NCBI GenBank assembly: GCA_041654915.1
Contig: JBAZCO010000045.1
Location: 1 to 12,976, forward strand
Length of the DNA: 12,976 nucleotides
Reading direction: 5' to 3'
Source of the DNA: JBAZCO01 sp041654915
GTDB lineage: Bacteria; Bacillota; Clostridia; Christensenellales; DTU072
Shown here in pieces: positions 8,458 through 12,976 of the stretch. Numbering within the stretch: position 1 is the first letter of the stretch; the number at the start of each line of letters is the position of its first letter. Both the position numbers and the translations under genes were made by a program. A model generated the notes under the pieces. That model ran no database searches, had not been told where the DNA came from, and saw only the letters and a program-made list of their open reading frames with translations.

Positions 8458-9756
8458 TTAGCTATTTTTCAAGAGGGATTTAGTTTTCCTTGTCCAATAT
8501 CGACGGTAGCCAAAGCTCCCCAACTTAAACTTGTACGGCGCTCCGTTAAGGGCGGAAAGCTGCTCTTTTATAAAATTATCCGCCTCCTCAAAGGCGGCAA
8601 ACGATACTGCAAGCTTTTCCTTCTCATTTGCCGCTTGCGCAAAAAGGGATAGGTGTTTTTGCTCAATTTTAGTTTTTTCCGACACATATTCAGCCCTGTT
8701 TATTTGTCCCGATAAAATGTATCGGTGTAGCATTTCTGCCCTCACCCAATTTTCCTTTGCCCGCTCCTCATCCTCTCCAATAGGCATTTTATTTGCAAAA
8801 ACCAACGGTAAATAAATGCTAAGGCAAGGTAGCGATGTGGCGGCAATGTAGTAATTATCTGCATTGCCCGTAATCTCTGCAATATAACTGCCCGTTGTAT
8901 GGTCGCCCACGAATCCGCCTGCGTGCATACAAACAGAACTCACCGATGCGCCATCTTCTTGCTTATCTTGGCTGTGCGCCCTAAGAATATTCATCACACT
9001 TTCTACAGTGATATTGCCCTTATCCCGCTCGAGGAGCGTCATTGCCAAAGAGCGTCTTTCTCGGCTTTTAGCAAAGTGCGTGTAAAGCCTGTCTGTATAG
9101 CTATTTTGAAAATCAAATGCTGTATCCACCCTTGCCCGTTTTTTTGTTCTTGCATTTTTTATTGCCCCGGAGTGTATATAATCGTAGTCATCACCTATCG
9201 AAAGACAATTGGAAATAGCGTAATAGTCCTCCACCTTTTTAATCGCATAAAATTTACCTGCTGTTTCCAATACATATGCCGCTGTTCGGTCTGCTATCAA
9301 AAAGGAATTGTGATAATAAAACTTGCTGTTATAGCCGCAGTTGCCGCCCTGCCCATACTCGCCCAAAAGCATAACCATATAGTCAAGGGCGGACTTTGCG
9401 TCTGCTGTTCTCTCTAGGGCAAGCCGCACCATATCCATACCCGTTAAGCTTGCTTGCCTCCGCCTGTTTTCAATGGTGAACACCGCCTCATTGCCAATAT
9501 TTAGCCCAAACTCATTAAATCCCATCTCTGCTCCCCACATCCATGAGGGTTTCATAAGTACGACTTCGTGCGTATGCGGCACTTGCGGTATGGAAATATA
9601 AGTAAGCTTTAACATAGGCTCTTTTTCCATATCGTAATCCTTTGCGGGGATACGCACTGTGACAAGCGGTTCATTTGGACTTCTGTCCGAATTTTTTGCA
9701 AAAATCAAGCTCCCGTCCCGAGTAACCGAGGGCAAGGCAACCAAAGTATCACACAT
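8458..9756 (-). CDS. Secernin-like family C69 (U34) peptidase
   Basis: A 432-residue Ntn-hydrolase of peptidase family C69, the family of lactobacillar dipeptidase A and animal secernins. Met1 is followed directly by Cys2, the expected N-terminal nucleophile after methionine removal. Other family landmarks are KNSDRSPNEP (21-30), TYISIPQVPHTHEV (52-65), PSWMWGAEMGFNEFG (70-84), GNEA (88-91), LTGMDMVRLALER (104-116) and GEYGQGGN (132-139). The resemblance to secernins over the first 180 residues is strong. There is no signal peptide, so it acts in the cytoplasm, probably cleaving dipeptides or another small amide; the substrate is not evident. The start is fixed by AAAGGAGG 7 bases upstream and by the nucleophile position. 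It lies 20 bases downstream of the Wzy-like gene and is probably co-transcribed with it. Confidence 0.9.
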   Translation of the reverse strand: MCDTLVALPSVTRDGSLIFAKNSDRSPNEPLVTVRIPAKDYDMEKEPMLKLTYISIPQVPHTHEVVLMKPSWMWGAEMGFNEFGLNIGNEAVFTIENRRRQASLTGMDMVRLALERTADAKSALDYMVMLLGEYGQGGNCGYNSKFYYHNSFLIADRTAAYVLETAGKFYAIKKVEDYYAISNCLSIGDDYDYIHSGAIKNARTKKRARVDTAFDFQNSYTDRLYTHFAKSRERRSLAMTLLERDKGNITVESVMNILRAHSQDKQEDGASVSSVCMHAGGFVGDHTTGSYIAEITGNADNYYIAATSLPCLSIYLPLVFANKMPIGEDEERAKENWVRAEMLHRYILSGQINRAEYVSEKTKIEQKHLSLFAQAANEKEKLAVSFAAFEEADNFIKEQLSALNGAPYKFKLGSFGYRRYWTRKTKSLLKNS

Positions 9757-9776
9757 AATATACCTCCTTTAAAAAA

Positions 9777-11222
9777 CTATTTTACTATATCAATATAATT
9801 GGAGCGAGGCAAATTTTCTTTTTTTGCATCCGCTGCGCTAGCTTTGACAAGGCGGTTATTTCTATCCACCAAAATAAATATATGCACAAGAATCGCCATA
9901 CAGGGCAAGGGTACAAAATATCCCACATTGACTAGCGAATATCCGCCAAAACCTATTATGATAAATAATACAAAGAGGTTGAACTTGGTCTTAGCTTTAA
10001 TTAGCGCCGCCGCACGGTATATTGCTTGAATAATATATGCCGCTACACCTACCAACCCCAAACTTCCAATAATTTGAAACACGGTTGAGTGATACCAATA
10101 TATGCAAAACGGTTTGGGAAAATAATATCGACCGCCAATGTAGCCAAGTCCCTTGCCAAAAATTGGCTGTTCCAAAAAGTTTTGATAGGCAAGCTGATAC
10201 AGCTTAACTCTAGCCTCATTCCCCGAAACCTTGAGCATATCGCCTAGGCGCAAATAGATTGGGGCAAGCAATTCCCTCGTTAATATTACCGCACCAATAA
10301 GCAAAATGACAAGTATTAATATATATTGCAACCTGTTTTTCTTTGCTATAACGATAGCCGCACCAGCAACAAGCGGAAATACCAGCGTGCCAAAAACTAT
10401 CCCCCCTCGTGACAAGGAAAACACCAACGCAAAATATTGCAAAACACCAAGCGTAAAGTAAATAAAACCGCCTTTTTTTATCCTTGTAGATAAATAAAAG
10501 GTAAGCGGCATTGTGATTAGCAGCAGATTTGACAAATTATTCCCAAATTGGAATTTAGAAGTGAATGCGCCTATGTTTGGTGCATTTAAAAGCGGAAAGT
10601 ATTTATAGTAATTGGCTATCACCATAGCTATACCCATAACACCCACGCCCACCGCCATTTTTGCAAAAAATACTGCGCCGTTGGGATGGTCTAACGGGAT
10701 ATTGGTTTCTAGTATCACATTGACAAGCAGCATACCAAACCCCAAGGCGACAACATAATAAATAGCGGGCATTTCAAATGCTCCTGCAAGCCCGTCATAG
10801 AGCAGTCCGCCCAAAGTAATTGCAACCGCAACAGCAAGGGTGGGTATGAAAAACCGCCCTAATCTAATCTTTGGAGGTGTATGCACAAACAATCTAATTA
10901 TATATGCTAGCACTAAGAAAATGACTACATAATACATGCTAGCAAAATAGTCCCCTTGCCCATACCGTGCCAAAGGAATCATTGAAATTATCGCCATTGC
11001 AAGAAAAGAAGGGCTAAGGTCACGGCAGAACACCCACGAAATCATAAGGCTTGCAGCAACAGCATATATGGCATACAATTCGTAGCTCAATGCAAAGCCC
11101 ACTATCCCAATAAGTGTGACAGCGGCAATATAAAAAGCGGAATGAAAAAATTTATCCGCCCAAACAAAGCGTATACCGTCCTTGCGGTAAGTTTCCATAA
11201 TTATATTTTGTCTATTATCCAT
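9777..11222 (-). CDS. O-antigen ligase / polymerase (Wzy_C-type) membrane protein
   Basis: This 481-residue protein is very hydrophobic, with about 12-14 membrane spans from residue 26 to 452. It shows the layout of the O-antigen ligase/Wzy superfamily: SLSRGG (269-274) at the end of a helix, a cluster of helices, then a large polar extracytoplasmic loop (about 317-377) containing EARVKLYQLAYQNFLEQP, PIFGKGLGYIGG (353-364) and His378, followed by the last helices. Family members join or polymerise lipid-linked glycans outside the membrane. In a Gram-positive-type cell the product could be an exopolysaccharide or wall glycan. No glycosyltransferases lie nearby, so its substrate is unknown. The start is uncertain: ATG at 11222 and another ATG at codon 9 both lack a good ribosome binding site. 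First gene of a probable operon with the C69 peptidase. Confidence 0.85.
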   Translation of the reverse strand: MDNRQNIIMETYRKDGIRFVWADKFFHSAFYIAAVTLIGIVGFALSYELYAIYAVAASLMISWVFCRDLSPSFLAMAIISMIPLARYGQGDYFASMYYVVIFLVLAYIIRLFVHTPPKIRLGRFFIPTLAVAVAITLGGLLYDGLAGAFEMPAIYYVVALGFGMLLVNVILETNIPLDHPNGAVFFAKMAVGVGVMGIAMVIANYYKYFPLLNAPNIGAFTSKFQFGNNLSNLLLITMPLTFYLSTRIKKGGFIYFTLGVLQYFALVFSLSRGGIVFGTLVFPLVAGAAIVIAKKNRLQYILILVILLIGAVILTRELLAPIYLRLGDMLKVSGNEARVKLYQLAYQNFLEQPIFGKGLGYIGGRYYFPKPFCIYWYHSTVFQIIGSLGLVGVAAYIIQAIYRAAALIKAKTKFNLFVLFIIIGFGGYSLVNVGYFVPLPCMAILVHIFILVDRNNRLVKASAADAKKENLPRSNYIDIVK

Positions 11223-11323
11223 ACCATTTATTAAACAACCTTGATTGATATTTTAAAAGTAAGTGCAAACCCTTTCCCTACTAACTATCCCTTTAAGGTA
11301 GTTATTGATTTTTTATTGAATAT

Positions 11324-11332
11324 ATTATACCA
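11324..11332 (-). promoter_or_regulatory. Extended -10 promoter of the Wzy-C69 operon
   Basis: The minus strand reads TGGTATAAT, a consensus -10 preceded by the TG of an extended -10 element. No good -35 is seen 16-18 bases upstream, which is typical for extended -10 promoters. Predicted start near 11317, leaving a leader of about 95 bases; within it an imperfect inverted repeat (AACTA...TAGTT, 11283-11303) is of unclear meaning. Confidence 0.55.
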
Positions 11333-11378
11333 TAATAATTAGTTAAATTAGAAATAAAATATATTAAACCAATGTATT

Positions 11379-12218
11379 ATGTTTGCATCTAAAAAGACAA
11401 AAAATAAAATAACTATTTTGGGAATATCAATAACACTAATTTTAGTGCTTTTTGTGTGGTTTGCCATTGGTATTTTATTATCGGATAAACTTGAAGTAGA
11501 ACAAATTAACATAGGCGGGGGTGACACGCAAATAAAAATAGCGCACATCAGCGACATCCACTACCCCGACAACAAAATAGATTTGGATGTTCTAATAAGA
11601 GAAGTCGCCCTATTCCAGCCCGACTTTGTATTTTTGACGGGTGATATGCTAACCTCTGTTGCAACCAAAAAGGATGCAGAGGAGTTTGAAAGTTTTTTAA
11701 CACAACTCAAACATTTTCGCACTTTTGCTGTTTTGGGTAACCACGAGCTGATATTAAGCAGCCTAAACTATTATAAATTATGTTTGGCTAGAAACGGTAT
11801 TATACTCCTAGACAACGAAACACATCTAGCACAAACAAAAGACCACACTATTGCGATTGTAGGGATATCTGACAAGGAAAGTTATAGTTTAGGCACGGTA
11901 AACGGGCTAAATGCTTTGCCAAATAATATACCAATATTACTTCTTGCACACCGCCCAGAAAAGTGGGAAAACTATTTAACAACCACTCCCGCTCCCTTAG
12001 CAGTATTTGCAGGACACGCACACGGCGGACAACTGCAAGTATTTGGTAAAGGAATCTATGCCCCCGGCTACGGATACTTCCCCAAGTATTATGACGGGCT
12101 ATATTCGCACCCCGATACGGATAATTTTTTGATTGTATCCCGAGGGCTAGGAGATAGTATTTTTCCTTTTAGGCTATACAATAAATATCATTTGCCGCTT
12201 GTCACTTTATCAATTTAA
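11379..12218 (+). CDS. Membrane-anchored metallophosphoesterase (YkuE/YaeI-like)
   Basis: A 279-residue protein with a basic N-terminus, one membrane span at about 12-34 and then a calcineurin-type phosphoesterase domain outside or facing the membrane. The metal-binding motifs are complete: ISDIHYPD with Asp59 and His61, TGDM with Asp89, LGNHE with Asn121 and His122, LAHRPE with His191, and AGHAHGGQ with His213 and His215. The GHAHGGQ motif and length place it with the YaeI/YkuE-like family, some of whose members act on lipid-linked or nucleotide diphosphate substrates; the substrate here is unknown. It is the only plus-strand gene, divergent from the Wzy operon. No Shine-Dalgarno is seen before the ATG, and a TATATT 13 bases upstream could make the mRNA nearly leaderless. 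No other good in-frame start precedes the membrane segment. Confidence 0.9.
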   Translation: MFASKKTKNKITILGISITLILVLFVWFAIGILLSDKLEVEQINIGGGDTQIKIAHISDIHYPDNKIDLDVLIREVALFQPDFVFLTGDMLTSVATKKDAEEFESFLTQLKHFRTFAVLGNHELILSSLNYYKLCLARNGIILLDNETHLAQTKDHTIAIVGISDKESYSLGTVNGLNALPNNIPILLLAHRPEKWENYLTTTPAPLAVFAGHAHGGQLQVFGKGIYAPGYGYFPKYYDGLYSHPDTDNFLIVSRGLGDSIFPFRLYNKYHLPLVTLSI

Positions 12219-12233
12219 CTTTTGTTGTTTCGC

Positions 12234-12273
12234 AAATAAAAACAGGCTGTTGTCGGTAAAAAGACACAGCCTG
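12234..12273 (-). terminator. Intrinsic terminator of the flavodiiron protein gene
   Basis: On the minus strand CAGGCTGT pairs with ACAGCCTG (8 bp), extended by GTC/GAC across one bulged base, with an 8-base loop (12243-12273). The tract TTTTTATTTG follows directly. It lies 27 bases past the stop codon at 12301. On the plus strand the following bases are CTTTAG, so it would end the metallophosphoesterase transcript less efficiently, though the convergent placement suggests shared use. Confidence 0.85.
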
Positions 12274-12300
12274 CTTTAGTAACAATGTTGATATTATAAC

Positions 12301-12976
12301 CTATTTGAGTGTGATGCTATCCAAAAATAGTTGGGTATAGTCACGCATAGCTTGAAGTTCCTCTGCCGAGGGGCAAAAAGTTGCCTTATAACCCTCACCA
12401 ATTACTTTTGTGCGTATTGCACTAAGCCTGCCAACTAACGCAGGAATAGCTTCGCCGCTCCAACCGTATGAGCCAAATACCCCTATCGGTTTTTTCTGTG
12501 CGCCAATGCCGTCCAACTTGGATAGCAATTCCCACACGGGCGGTACAGCATCCTTATTAATCGTGGGAGAACCTATCATAAAACCGTTGGAACGGTTCAT
12601 AATAGCTGCAAGCTCAGCCATATCGTGTTCAATAATATCATATGCCTCTGTCTGGGCAGTTGGCATTTTTTCCTTAATATATACTACTGCCGCCTCTGCA
12701 AGCTGCTTGGTGTAGCCATAGGCACTAGTGTAAAAGACGGGAATCAAGGGCGCAGCCCTCTCTTCCTCTGCGCTCCACTCACGATACAGCCGCCTAATTT
12801 CGGGCAGCATCCCTTGCTGGGTAAGCACTGGACCATGACTTACACACGCCATATCAAATGCAATCGCATCTAGCTTATCTAGCCCCGCACGGGCATAGGG
12901 TCTGAAGGGGGCAAAGATTGCATCAAAGTATTCTTTTACACCTTTCAAAAACTTGTTGGGGTAGGTTACCCTTGCA
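12301..12976 (-). CDS. fprA: Flavodiiron protein, C-terminal part (FprA-type, 5' end off window)
   Basis: The frame stays open through the right edge: in-frame codons before the TTG at 12948 read ARVTYPNKFL and continue the protein, so TTG is not the start. What is visible is the end of the metallo-beta-lactamase-like diiron domain (MACVSHGPVL, where the His is a typical late metal ligand) and a complete flavodoxin domain. The latter begins PVFYTSAYGYTKQLAEA, the FMN phosphate loop, and continues with MIGSPTINKDAVPPVWELLS and GVFGSYGWSGEAIP, hallmarks of FprA/flavodiiron proteins. These enzymes reduce oxygen to water, and some reduce nitric oxide, protecting anaerobes in the cytoplasm with electrons from rubredoxin. 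No rubredoxin domain is fused at the C-terminus. An own terminator follows. Confidence 0.93.
   Translation of the reverse strand, partial: ARVTYPNKFLKGVKEYFDAIFAPFRPYARAGLDKLDAIAFDMACVSHGPVLTQQGMLPEIRRLYREWSAEEERAAPLIPVFYTSAYGYTKQLAEAAVVYIKEKMPTAQTEAYDIIEHDMAELAAIMNRSNGFMIGSPTINKDAVPPVWELLSKLDGIGAQKKPIGVFGSYGWSGEAIPALVGRLSAIRTKVIGEGYKATFCPSAEELQAMRDYTQLFLDSITLK

Noticed and set aside
8899..9417. Plus-strand open frame of 172 codons
   Set aside because: It is antisense to the conserved middle of the C69 peptidase; its composition is that of a shadow frame.
11223..11378. Riboswitch or structured leader in the divergent intergenic region
   Set aside because: Only a short imperfect inverted repeat is seen; no conserved riboswitch core or terminator/antiterminator pair could be recognised.
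12301..12948. A complete flavodoxin-like protein starting at the TTG at 12948
   Set aside because: The frame continues upstream to the edge with sequence that fits the flavodiiron diiron domain, and a lone flavodoxin would not contain MACVSHGPVL.

Overview
The window reads as a chromosomal segment of an uncultured, probably anaerobic Bacillota (Clostridia-like) bacterium. The grounds are A+T-rich intergenic DNA, strong AGGAGG ribosome binding sites, canonical TTGACA/TATAAT-type promoters, a tRNA with encoded CCA, a C-terminal piece of an FprA-type flavodiiron protein, and a giant extracellular repeat protein of a style common in gut Clostridia. The genus cannot be named from this sequence. 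All genes except one lie on the minus strand.

Layout from left to right. Positions 1-7810 are one uninterrupted minus-strand reading frame of at least 2603 codons whose 3' end is outside the window. It encodes a mosaic surface or exported protein: N-terminal membrane segment, an RCC1-type beta-propeller of seven recognisable blades, MBG/Ig-like and InlB-like domains, eleven tandem Ig-like units of about 100-125 residues, and the start of a GLUG-type region. Positions 7811-8137 (327 bases without a gene) hold its ribosome binding site, an A+T-rich leader hairpin, a strong promoter, and two copies of a 32-bp repeat with a G+C-rich hairpin; the DNA between the promoter and the first copy is A+T-rich and shows nothing else. 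A tRNA-Ala(GGC) with its own promoter follows (8138-8264). Next are a terminator-like hairpin (8283-8313) and a two-gene minus-strand operon: an O-antigen ligase/polymerase-type membrane protein (9777-11222), then a secernin-like family C69 peptidase (8458-9756). A divergent intergenic region separates these from the only plus-strand gene, a membrane-anchored metallophosphoesterase (11379-12218). A clear intrinsic terminator (12234-12273) ends the flavodiiron protein gene, which enters from the right edge (12301-12976).

Working together: the giant protein, the Wzy-like membrane protein and the membrane-tethered phosphoesterase all point to the cell envelope, while the C69 hydrolase and flavodiiron protein are cytoplasmic. 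Only the Wzy-C69 pair looks co-transcribed; no shared pathway is visible. The most unusual items are the giant RCC1/Ig-repeat protein and the tRNA-Ala-associated repeat module, where the sequence next to the tRNA, including its 3' tip, appears to be duplicated and partly inverted.
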